64,000 nucleotides of DNA from the NCBI RefSeq assembly GCF_900100695.1, contig NZ_FNCF01000002.1, positions 248,001 through 312,000 on the forward strand. The letters run 5' to 3'. The translations under genes were made by a program, and so were the position numbers. Below the pieces are notes generated by a model. That model worked only from the letters and a program-made list of their open reading frames with translations, did not search any database and was not told where the DNA came from. This document shows, in pieces, positions 34,194-41,480 of this stretch. This DNA comes from Klenkia brasiliensis. Lineage in GTDB: Bacteria > Actinomycetota > Actinomycetes > Mycobacteriales > Geodermatophilaceae. How positions within the stretch are numbered: position 1 is the first letter of the stretch; every line of letters begins with the position of its first letter.

Positions 34194-34766
34194 GTGAGCG
34201 AGGAGCGGGCACCCGCCCAGCCGGTGCGCGACCCGACCGTGCTGCGGGGGCTGGCCCACCCGGTGCGGGCGCGGATCGTCGACGAGATGTACGCGACCGG
34301 GCCGGTCCGGGCGGCCGACGTGGCCCGCGACCTGGGCATCCCGGCCAACCAGGCCAGCTTCCACCTGCGCCAGCTCGCCAAGTACGGGCTGGTCGAGGAG
34401 GCCCCGGACGCCGGGCGCGATCGCCGCGACCGGGTCTGGCAGCTGACGGCGCAGACCGGGCTGAGCATCGACGTCGGCGACCTCGCGGCCCTCCCCGGTG
34501 GTCAGGCGGCCGTGGACGTGTGGCGGCAGCAGGCCAGCGCGTGGGCGCACGGGGTGGTCGACGCCGCCTACCACCGCGAACCCGACGACGCGGTCACCGT
34601 GCACATCGCCACGTCGACGGTGCGGCTGACCAAGGACGAGGCCGCCCGGATGGCGGCCGAGCTCGACGACGTCGTCCAGACCTGGGCGGACCGGACCCGG
34701 GGGCGGGACGGCGACCGGTCCACCTACGCCCTGCTCAGCGTGCTGCAGCCCTACCCGGAGAGCTGA
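34194..34766 (+). CDS. ArsR-type winged-helix regulator
   Basis: 190 residues. The HTH_20/ArsR-like domain covers 12-75 (TVLRGLAHPVRARIVDEMY, ANQASFHLRQLAKYGLVEE). The C-terminal 90 residues are helical and of the kind found in YdfL/MFS-linked repressors. No metal-binding Cys cluster is seen, so a drug-like ligand is more likely than a metal. GTG 34194 was chosen; GTG 34170 would add eight residues. The stop lies two bases before the displaced guanine deaminase remnant at the island edge. Confidence 0.85.
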   Translation: MSEERAPAQPVRDPTVLRGLAHPVRARIVDEMYATGPVRAADVARDLGIPANQASFHLRQLAKYGLVEEAPDAGRDRRDRVWQLTAQTGLSIDVGDLAALPGGQAAVDVWRQQASAWAHGVVDAAYHREPDDAVTVHIATSTVRLTKDEAARMAAELDDVVQTWADRTRGRDGDRSTYALLSVLQPYPES

Positions 34767-34811
34767 TCAGCCGCGGATGCGCGTGCCGTGCCCGTAGCCG
34801 CCGGCAAGGTC
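34767..34811 (-). repeat. Displaced 3' end of guanine deaminase gene (left island boundary)
   Basis: Read leftwards this stretch encodes DLAGGYGHGTRIRG and TGA, against DVAGVWVDGTRIRG and TAG at the true gene end (37025-37069); 9 of 14 residues agree. At the DNA level 34769-34789 matches 37027-37047 at 20 of 21 positions in direct orientation. This is what remains when an element inserts into a gene's 3' end and supplies a replacement end. Confidence 0.65.
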
Positions 34812-35151
34812 GGACATCGGGTGCGACCGGGAGCCGGTCCGGAAGGCACTGAAGGTTTCGTGTCGCATTGCCTCGACCGCGCCCCGTTGCCGAAACGACT
34901 GGCGGCTCCTGCGTGCAGCGCCCGTGCCGCCCTAGCTTCATGCGCGTGCGCCAAAGACCAGTTTGGCGGGCGCCAGCATTTCGTCCTGGCGCCTCGCCTA
35001 AGTCTCACCTCAAGTCGCTCGTGGCCGGAAACGGCCACCGTCAGGAAATCGACGCTGTTCGACGAGCAGGCGGCAGTCCATCTGGCCACGATCGGGTGAC
35101 CTGCGAAGTCGTGAAGGAGTGCTAGGTTGTGGAGGACTCGATTGGAGCTTT
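34790..35151. other. Island leader: no supported gene, three stable hairpins
   Basis: No frame here shows family features. Three hairpins occur in a row: GCCAAA/TTTGGC (34950-34967), GGCGCCAG/CTGGCGCC with a nine-base loop (34969-34993), and GTGGCCG-GAAA-CGGCCAC (35021-35038), a perfect 7-bp stem capped by a GNRA tetraloop. They could be a 5' leader, a small RNA or protein-binding DNA dyads for the downstream module. The promoter of the module should also lie here but no clear -10/-35 pair was identified. Confidence 0.45.
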
Positions 35152-35943
35152 GTGAGCCTGACTTTTGGCGACCACGACGACGTCGTCTTTGGGCGCGCGC
35201 CGTTAGTAAGCGTTTTGTGTCAGGTTACATTTCCCCCGGTCCTGTCCCTGATGACAGCCGTGGGCATCGCTGGGTTTCAGACAGCGGTGCGGAGCGTGTA
35301 CCCAACTTTGCTGCCCGCTGAGCAATCTACGGACATCGCCTTCGGCCCGCAGTCACTTGACATCAAGCAAGGTGCACCCGTGTGGAGGATGGTTGATGAG
35401 GGCGGCCAATGGACGCTGGGAATATCGGCCGCCTTTGTCTCCCTAGAGACGCCGAACTACACGAATATCGATGAGTTCTTGGAGCGCGTCTCATTCGTTT
35501 TGAAGGCTTTGCGTCGTACGATCCGGCCGGCTGAAAGCAATCGGATCGGGCTTCGAAAGATTAACGTTATCGACGCCGACGAGTACGCCAACGACCTCGG
35601 CCAGCTTGCAACGATTGTCCGGCGAGACCTACTAGGGCCTCTCGGCGTGTCGTCTTTCCCGGCGAAAATTTCAGCAAACTTCTCTCAGCTCGAATTTGCA
35701 GATAGCTTCAATAGTCTCGTTGCACGGTACGGGCTTGGTACGAAAGACGGCCGTGACGGGTTCGTGCTGGACCTCGACTATTCAACCGAACAGCCATATA
35801 CAGTCGATGGTGATCGCGGTTTGCTCGATCTGCTTCGCTACTTCAGCGACGGCATGACCAGTTTCTTTCATTGGTCAATCACCGAAGAGTATAAGAAGCG
35901 ACTTGAACCCTCGGCCCGTTCTGAGTGGAAGAGTGCGGAATGA
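35152..35943 (+). CDS. TIGR04255-family-like protein
   Basis: 263 residues from GTG 35152, which has GGAG four bases upstream; a GTG at 35119 overlaps its own ribosome site. The order matches TIGR04255: APLVSVLCQVTFPPV near the N-terminus, a beta-rich middle (PVWRMVDEGGQWTLGISAAF), RIGLRKINVID near 135, and the C-terminal FHWSITEEYKKRLEP. The family is sporadic across bacteria and has no known function. No catalytic motif, signal peptide or membrane helix is seen. Its stop overlaps the antitoxin start (ATGA), so it is built into the toxin-antitoxin operon. GC is low. Confidence 0.65.
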   Translation: MSLTFGDHDDVVFGRAPLVSVLCQVTFPPVLSLMTAVGIAGFQTAVRSVYPTLLPAEQSTDIAFGPQSLDIKQGAPVWRMVDEGGQWTLGISAAFVSLETPNYTNIDEFLERVSFVLKALRRTIRPAESNRIGLRKINVIDADEYANDLGQLATIVRRDLLGPLGVSSFPAKISANFSQLEFADSFNSLVARYGLGTKDGRDGFVLDLDYSTEQPYTVDGDRGLLDLLRYFSDGMTSFFHWSITEEYKKRLEPSARSEWKSAE

Positions 35944-36446
35944 CGGTACTGATTGAGTCTCCGACGACGTTCACGGAAGGGGTGTCGGATCGGCTGACTC
36001 GAATTCGTCAAGGCGGAACCACGATAGAAAGTGGTCACACGGGGGCGGTCTCAGCCGCCCTGATCAAACGAGCCGAGATGGCTCAAAAGCATCAGGGGTC
36101 CGGTGCAATGCAGCGGACCGTCCTTCTGGGTATTCTGCTGGCGCGTCTTGAGGGTGTTCCGTTTGAGGCGTGTGCGGCGCTCCTCGACGTGCGACCTGCG
36201 CGTTTGGCCAAGATGATGCATGGCGACGAGCAAATCCCGGGCAATCGGGTTGCGCGGTGGGAGGCACTAGCCGTAGCCCTCGACAACCTTCATAGCGTCC
36301 TCCGGCAGGACGCGACTTGGAGGTGGCTAAGCACGCAGATGTCTGCGTTGGGTGGTCAGAGTCCGTACTCGGTAATGCTAAGGCGCGGCGGAGCAGAACG
36401 GGTTCGAGACCTGACCGCCTCGTATCGCGATCCAAGCTTCACATAA
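35940..36446 (+). CDS. Xre/MbcA/ParS-type antitoxin
   Basis: 168 residues from ATG 35940, preceded by GGAAGAG at six bases. The middle (about 60-110: GILLARLEGVPFEACAALL, VRPARLAKMMHGDE) is an Xre-like helix-turn-helix. The C-terminal part (WRWLSTQMSALGGQSPYSV, GGAERVRDLTASY) matches the toxin-binding domain formerly DUF2384. Such proteins neutralise RES toxins and repress their own promoter. It overlaps the TIGR04255-like gene by four bases and ends two bases before the toxin GTG, so all three should be translated together. Confidence 0.8.
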   Translation: MTVLIESPTTFTEGVSDRLTRIRQGGTTIESGHTGAVSAALIKRAEMAQKHQGSGAMQRTVLLGILLARLEGVPFEACAALLDVRPARLAKMMHGDEQIPGNRVARWEALAVALDNLHSVLRQDATWRWLSTQMSALGGQSPYSVMLRRGGAERVRDLTASYRDPSFT

Positions 36447-36448
36447 CG

Positions 36449-37003
36449 GTGGTCGCGCCAATATCTCCATCAGAGTGGTCTCCGGGAAAAATCCGCGCAT
36501 ACAAATGGGTCAACTCGTCGTCCTCGTATGATGCCGACAGTCCTTGGTTTGGTGTTGGACGGTTCGGCGACGGGTCCGGGAAAACGCTTTACGTTGCGGA
36601 ATCCGACACTGGTGCGGTTGCTGAGTTCCTTCGGCGGCATCCCGAATTTGCGGAGCTTCAGGACGCCTTGGCGATTCGACTCTACGAGATCGATCTTGAT
36701 GTCGTCGGCCGCTGTCTGGACGTGCGAACCGCAGCTGGTCAGACTGCAGCTCGGGTATCACTCGACCGTCTTGTGTCCTCGGAGGACGATGAGGTTGCGC
36801 GTTACCGCGAGAGTCGTCAACTGGCGACCCAAGCGCAGGGCGAAGGCTTCACCGGTATCGCTTATCCGTCGGCCGCCGCAATGTGGGCATGTTGGAATCT
36901 TGTTCTGTTCAACGATCCATCCACCACGACTTGGCAGAGTCGCGCGTGCAGAGAGATTCCAGTGCCAAAGGTCGACCCTGCGAACGTTCGATTTCTAGGG
37001 TAA
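36449..37003 (+). CDS. RES-domain toxin
   Basis: About 184 residues. RES-family landmarks are present in order: AYKW near the start, WFGVGRFGDGSGKTLYVAES (Arg and Gly-rich NAD-site strand), AVAEFLRRHPEF with the key Glu, and GIAYPSAAAMWACWNLVLF with the conserved Ser. RES toxins such as MbcT and the Pseudomonas enzyme destroy cellular NAD+. The start is not certain: GTG 36449 lies two bases after the antitoxin stop and lacks its own ribosome site, consistent with coupling. It is followed within 21 bases by the convergent guanine deaminase gene. Confidence 0.83.
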   Translation: MVAPISPSEWSPGKIRAYKWVNSSSSYDADSPWFGVGRFGDGSGKTLYVAESDTGAVAEFLRRHPEFAELQDALAIRLYEIDLDVVGRCLDVRTAAGQTAARVSLDRLVSSEDDEVARYRESRQLATQAQGEGFTGIAYPSAAAMWACWNLVLFNDPSTTTWQSRACREIPVPKVDPANVRFLG

Positions 37004-37024
37004 CGAGGACTGGGATTCTTCCGC

Positions 37025-37069
37025 CTAGCCGCGGATGCGGGTGCCGTCGACCCAGACGCCGGCGACGTC
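37025..37069 (-). repeat. Guanine deaminase 3' end (right island boundary)
   Basis: This 45-base end of the guanine deaminase gene (DVAGVWVDGTRIRG and TAG) is the partner of the remnant at 34767-34811. The best matching core, 37027-37047, is a 20/21 direct repeat and is the probable attachment-site core. Confidence 0.6.
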
Positions 37070-38272
37070 CGCCGGGCCGCCGAGGGCGAAGACCTTCGCC
37101 AACGCGTCGTCGGGGCCGGCGGCCGAGCGCAGGACGACGTCCAGGGTCGAACCCTCCGGCGGGCGCAGCCAGACCGCGTCGAAGCGCATGCCGACCGACA
37201 GGTGGCCGACCTGGTCGCCGAGCCCGAGTGCGTCGGCGCCCGCTGCGGTCGCCAGGTGCAGCAGGTCCGCCGGGGTCAGCGGCAGGCCCTCGGCGCCCAG
37301 CAGCTGCTGGGCGAAGTAGGCCTGCAGCCCCTCCTTGAGCAGCGAGAACCCGGTGCCGGCCCCGACGTCGGAGCCCAGCGCCACCCGGACGCCGGCCGCG
37401 CGGTGCCGGCGCAGCGGGAACAGACCGCTGCCCAGCGCGGCGTTGGACGTCGGGCAGTGCGCCACCGCCGTCCCGCGCAGCGCGAGCACGTCCAGCTCGC
37501 CGTCGGTGGGGTGAACGTCGTGGGCCAGCACCGAGCGCGGCCCGAGCAGCGCCCGCTCGTCGTAGCTGTCCACGTAGCCGCCGTGCAGCTGCTCGACGGC
37601 GGCCACCTCGGCCAGGTTCTCGTTGACGTGGGAGGTGAAGACGGCGCCGTCCAGCTCCTGCAACAGCGCCGCGCAGGACTCGAGCAGCTCCGCCGAGCAG
37701 GACAACGAGAACCGCGGCGTGACCGCGTACCGCGACCGGCCGACCCCGTGCCACCTGGCGGCCAGCTCCCGGCCCTCCCGGAGGGCCCGCGCGGGGTCGG
37801 TCAGCAGCTCGGCGGGCAGCAGCCGGTCGCTGACCACCAGCCCCGACGTCACCCGCAGCCCGACCCGCGCGGCCTCGGTGAACAGCGCGTCCACCGCGGT
37901 GGCGAAGTGCGAGCCGAAGACCAGTGCGGTCGTCGTCCCTGCGCGGACCAGGCCGTCGACGAACTCGGTGGCGACCGCGGCCGCGTAGGCGGGCGCGGCG
38001 AGCTTGCACTCCTCGGGCAGCGCGCACCGGTCCAGCCAGTCCAGCAGCGGCATGCCCAGCCCGCCGATCGCCCGGACCTGCGGGTAGTGCACGTGCGTGT
38101 CCACCAGCCCGGGGAGCACCACGCCACCGCGCAGGTCGACGTCCGCGGCGGGGAAGTCCTGCGCCGGGCCGCGGGCCACGACCACGCCGTCCTCGACCTG
38201 CAGCACCCCGTCGAGCGTGCGCAGCTCCCCGGCGACCGGGGTGTCGAGGAACGTGCCGCGGACCAGCGTCAC
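37025..38272 (-). CDS. guaD: Guanine deaminase
   Basis: 415 residues of the amidohydrolase superfamily. Metal ligands are seen in LVDTHVHYPQ, FTSHVNENLAEV, SVLAHDVHPT and GSDVGAG; the PLLDWLDR run and CKLAAPAYA follow the guanine deaminase pattern. It converts guanine to xanthine, the substrate of the xanthine dehydrogenase encoded upstream in the same operon. GTG 38272 overlaps the xdhC stop by four bases. Its last 45 bases are duplicated at the far side of the island. Confidence 0.93.
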   Translation of the reverse strand: MTLVRGTFLDTPVAGELRTLDGVLQVEDGVVVARGPAQDFPAADVDLRGGVVLPGLVDTHVHYPQVRAIGGLGMPLLDWLDRCALPEECKLAAPAYAAAVATEFVDGLVRAGTTTALVFGSHFATAVDALFTEAARVGLRVTSGLVVSDRLLPAELLTDPARALREGRELAARWHGVGRSRYAVTPRFSLSCSAELLESCAALLQELDGAVFTSHVNENLAEVAAVEQLHGGYVDSYDERALLGPRSVLAHDVHPTDGELDVLALRGTAVAHCPTSNAALGSGLFPLRRHRAAGVRVALGSDVGAGTGFSLLKEGLQAYFAQQLLGAEGLPLTPADLLHLATAAGADALGLGDQVGHLSVGMRFDAVWLRPPEGSTLDVVLRSAAGPDDALAKVFALGGPADVAGVWVDGTRIRG

Positions 38273-39066
38273 GAGGGCACGCGGGCGACCGCGCCGAGCA
38301 GCGCGGCGGCCACGCCCACCGCGATCACGGCGGGGTCCTTGCCGGTGAGCTCCGGCAGCCCGATGGGGCAGGTGATCCGGTCGGGGTCGGGCGCGCCGTC
38401 GGCGACCAGGGTGCGCCGGAACCGGGCCCACTTGCCGGCCGAGCCGATCAGCCCGATCGAGGCCAGGCCCGGCGTGCGGAGGGCGGCGTCGCACAGCGCG
38501 GCGTCCTCGGCGTGGTCGTGCGTCATCACCAGCACGTGGCTGCCCGCGGGCAGCTCGGCCAGCACCAGCTCGGGCAGCACCGGCACCTGGTGCACGTGCA
38601 CCTCGGCGACGGCGTCGTCCAGCACGGCCAGGCGCTCGGGGGTCAGCTGACCGGGCCGGGAGTCGACGAGGTGCAGGTCCAGGTCGTGCCGGGCCAGGAT
38701 CCGGGCCAGCTCGAGCCCGACGTGGCCGATCCCGAACACCGCCACCGACGGGACGACGGGCAGCGGCTCCAGCAGCAGCCCGACCTCGCCGCCGCAGCAC
38801 TGCACGCCGTGCCGGTAGGGCGCCTTGTCCGACAGCGCGAGCTCCACCAGCTCGGTGGCCCCGCCGGTGGCCAGCAGCTCCCGGGCCCGCTCGACGGCGA
38901 CCGCCTCCAGGTTGCCGCCGCCCACCGTGCCGTGCAGCTGCGTGGCGGTGACCACCATCTTGGCGCCGGCCTCCCGCGGGGAGTGGCCGCGCACGGTCGC
39001 CACGGTGACCAGCACGCCCGCCTCCCGGCGCTCCCGCAGCGCCCGCACGGCGCGGTCCCAGCGCAT
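38269..39066 (-). CDS. xdhC: Xanthine dehydrogenase accessory protein XdhC
   Basis: 265 residues. The N-terminal XdhC/CoxI domain holds TVRGHSPREAGAKMVV, GTVGGGNLEAVAVERA and CCGGEVGLLLEPLP. The C-terminal Rossmann domain starts near 130 with VFGIGHVGLELARIL. XdhC binds molybdenum cofactor, helps its sulfuration and inserts it into XdhB. ATG 39066 overlaps the xdhB stop (ATGA), so the genes are translationally coupled. Confidence 0.93.
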   Translation of the reverse strand: MRWDRAVRALRERREAGVLVTVATVRGHSPREAGAKMVVTATQLHGTVGGGNLEAVAVERARELLATGGATELVELALSDKAPYRHGVQCCGGEVGLLLEPLPVVPSVAVFGIGHVGLELARILARHDLDLHLVDSRPGQLTPERLAVLDDAVAEVHVHQVPVLPELVLAELPAGSHVLVMTHDHAEDAALCDAALRTPGLASIGLIGSAGKWARFRRTLVADGAPDPDRITCPIGLPELTGKDPAVIAVGVAAALLGAVARVPS

Positions 39067-41480
39067 CAGGCCTGGCCCAGGACGCGCTCGGACTCCGGCC
39101 GGATCGGCGGGCCCTGCGGCTGGGGCGGCGCAGAACCGCCGTCGCGCACGTGCGCGCCCTCGGCGGCCCGGGCGGCCTCGACCGCCCAGAACACCGCCTC
39201 CGGGGTGGCCGGGGAGGCCAGGTCGACGCTGGTGCCCGCCGGCCCGAAGGCGGCGGCGGCCTGGCGCAGTGCCTCGCGGACGGAGAACGCCAGCATGAGC
39301 GGCGGCTCACCGACCGCCTTGGCGCCGTAGACCGCGCCGTCCTCGTGGGCGGCGTCCAGCAGCGAGACCCGGAAGTCCTCGGGCATCTCCGAGAAGCTCG
39401 GCAGCTTGTACGTCGACGCCGACGACGTGGTGATCTTCCCGGTGCGCTCGTCCCAGCGCAGGTCCTCCAGGGTCAGCCACCCCACGCCCTGCACGAACCC
39501 GCCCTCGACCTGGCCGAGGTCGACCAGCGGGGACAGCGAATCACCGACGTCGTGCACGATGTCCACCCGCCGCACCCGGTAGGCGCCGGTGAACCCGTCG
39601 ACCTCGACCTCGGCGGCGGCCACCCCGTAGGCGAAGTACTTGAACGGCTCGCCGCGCATCGCCGCGGAGTCCCAGTGCAGGCCCTCGGTCCGGTAGAAGC
39701 CGGCCGCCCACAGCTGCACCCGCGAGAAGTAGGCCAGCCGGACGACGTCCTCCCACGGCAGCGAGGGCCCGTCGGCGTCCAGCCCGCGCACCCGGCCGTC
39801 GACGAACCGGACGTCGGCCGCCGGCACGTGCAGCTCCTCGGCCGCGACCTGCGCCAGCCGGCCCAGGATCTGCTCGCAGGCGTTCTTCACCGCGCCGCCG
39901 TTGAGGTCCGCGCCCGAGCTCGCCGCGGTCGCCGAGGTGTTGGGCACCTTGTCGGTGCGGGTGGGCGCCAGCCGCACCCGCGACAGCGGGACGCCGAGAG
40001 CGGTGGCCGCGACCTGCAGCATCTTGGTGTGCAGGCCCTGGCCCATCTCGGTGCCGCCGTGGGTGATGAGCACCGAGCCGTCCTTGTAGACGTGCACCAG
40101 CGCCCCGCCCTGGTTGAAGGCGGTGAAGTTGAACGAGATGCCGAACTTCACCGGGGTGATCGCCAGCCCGCGCTTCACGTGGGCCGACGACGCGTTGAAC
40201 GCCTCGACGGAGGCCGTCCGGGCGGAGAAGTCCGAGGAGTCCAGCACCTGCTGCCAGGCGGTGGCGAGCCGGTCGGCGTGCCGCACCGGCTGGCCGTAGG
40301 GCGTGTCCTGGCCCGCTGCGTAGAAGTTCCGTCGGCGCAGCTCCTCGGCGGTGAACCCGAGGGTGGGGGCGCAGCGGCCCAGCACGTCCTCGATCACCAG
40401 CATGCCCTGGGGCCCGCCGAACCCGCGGAACGCCGTCTGCGACGTCTTGTTGGTCCTGGCGATCCGGCCGTTCACCCGCACCGCGGGGATCCAGTACGCG
40501 TTGTCGATGTGGCACAGCGCCCGGGCCAGCACCGGCTCGGACAGGTCCAGGCTCCAGCCGCCGTCCGAGGTCAGCGTGGCGTCCAGCGCGGTCAGCCGGC
40601 CGTCGTCGTCGAACCCGACCCGCCACTGGGCCAGGAACCCGTGCCGCTTCCCGGTCATCGTGATGTCCTGCGCGCGGTTCAGGCGCAGCCGCACGGGCCG
40701 GCCGGTCAGCCGGGCGCCGAGGGCGGCGATCGCGGCCAGGCCGTGCGGCTGCATCTCCTTGCCGCCGAACCCGCCGCCCATCCGCAGGCACTGCACGGTG
40801 ACCTCGCTGCTGGCCAGGCCCAGCACGTGCGCGACGATCTCCTGCGTCTCGGTGGGGTGCTGGGTGCTCGACTGCACGAACACCTGGCCGTCCTCGTCGA
40901 CCTGGGCCAGCGCGCAGTGCGTCTCCAGGTAGAAGTGCTCCTGGCCGGCGAACTCGAACTCGCCGCTGAACACGTGCGCCGACCCGGCGAGCGCCTCCTC
41001 GACGTCCGGGCCGCGCAGCAGGGTCGGCTGCCCGCCCTGGAAGGACTCCGCGGCGACCGCGTCGCGCACGGTGACCACCGCCGGCAGCTCCTCGACGTCC
41101 ACCTCGACGGCGACCGCGCCGAGCCGGGCGGCCTCCAGCGTCTCGCCGAGCACCCAGGCCACCGCGTGGCCGAAGAACATGACCTCGTCGGGGAACAGCG
41201 GCTCGTCGTGCTTGACCCCGGCGTCGTTGACGCCGGGGACGTCGGCCGCGGTGAGCACCCGGACCACCCCGGGGACGTCGGTCGCGGCGTCGGTGCGGAC
41301 GGCGGTGACCCGCGCGTGCGCGGCGAGCACCTGCACCGGCCACGCGTGCAGCACGCCCTTCGTGCGGCCGACCAGGTCGTCGGTGTAGAGCGCCCGCCCG
41401 GTGACGTGCAGCGCCGCGGCCTCGTGCGGGACGGCGGCGCCGACGACGGCGCCGAGCGGGCGTTCGGACAGCGCACTCAT
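39066..41480 (-). CDS. xdhB: Xanthine dehydrogenase, molybdopterin-binding subunit
   Basis: 804 residues, the usual length. The N-terminal a/b hammerhead domain (GRALYTDDLVGRTKGVLHAW) leads to the two molybdopterin-binding domains with QEHFYLETHCALA, RMGGGFGGKEMQ, FRGFGGPQGM and GTEMGQGLHTKM; the Glu of GEPPLMLAFS near the end is the likely catalytic base. It oxidises hypoxanthine and xanthine to urate. The start overlaps the xdhA stop by four bases. Substrate is supported by the guanine deaminase gene in the operon. Confidence 0.95.
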   Translation of the reverse strand: MSALSERPLGAVVGAAVPHEAAALHVTGRALYTDDLVGRTKGVLHAWPVQVLAAHARVTAVRTDAATDVPGVVRVLTAADVPGVNDAGVKHDEPLFPDEVMFFGHAVAWVLGETLEAARLGAVAVEVDVEELPAVVTVRDAVAAESFQGGQPTLLRGPDVEEALAGSAHVFSGEFEFAGQEHFYLETHCALAQVDEDGQVFVQSSTQHPTETQEIVAHVLGLASSEVTVQCLRMGGGFGGKEMQPHGLAAIAALGARLTGRPVRLRLNRAQDITMTGKRHGFLAQWRVGFDDDGRLTALDATLTSDGGWSLDLSEPVLARALCHIDNAYWIPAVRVNGRIARTNKTSQTAFRGFGGPQGMLVIEDVLGRCAPTLGFTAEELRRRNFYAAGQDTPYGQPVRHADRLATAWQQVLDSSDFSARTASVEAFNASSAHVKRGLAITPVKFGISFNFTAFNQGGALVHVYKDGSVLITHGGTEMGQGLHTKMLQVAATALGVPLSRVRLAPTRTDKVPNTSATAASSGADLNGGAVKNACEQILGRLAQVAAEELHVPAADVRFVDGRVRGLDADGPSLPWEDVVRLAYFSRVQLWAAGFYRTEGLHWDSAAMRGEPFKYFAYGVAAAEVEVDGFTGAYRVRRVDIVHDVGDSLSPLVDLGQVEGGFVQGVGWLTLEDLRWDERTGKITTSSASTYKLPSFSEMPEDFRVSLLDAAHEDGAVYGAKAVGEPPLMLAFSVREALRQAAAAFGPAGTSVDLASPATPEAVFWAVEAARAAEGAHVRDGGSAPPQPQGPPIRPESERVLGQA

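Larger units (their letters stand above)
34769..37047. mobile_element. Low-GC genomic islet carrying a TIGR04255-antitoxin-RES module
   Basis: The 2.3-kb segment is bounded by the 21-base direct repeats described for its edges. Two sampled 60-base stretches inside (35461, 36121) have 29 and 37 G or C, against about 45 in neighbouring genes, and its codons include TTT, ATA and AGA that are otherwise rare here. It contains three co-directional genes and a structured leader but no integrase or transposase, so it was either moved in trans or has lost its recombinase. Confidence 0.65.

Noticed and set aside
34788-35125. Open frames on both strands in the island leader (up to 112 codons)
   Set aside because: No ribosome site or family feature was found, and strong hairpins run through the stretch; it was treated as non-coding.
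35119-35151. GTG at 35119 as start of the TIGR04255-like gene
   Set aside because: That GTG overlaps the AAGGAG that would serve it, while GTG 35152 has GGAG at good spacing.
36317-36448. Longer RES toxin starting at TTG 36317 inside the antitoxin gene
   Set aside because: This would add 44 residues lacking family similarity and deep overlap with the antitoxin; GTG 36449 just after the antitoxin stop fits the usual arrangement.
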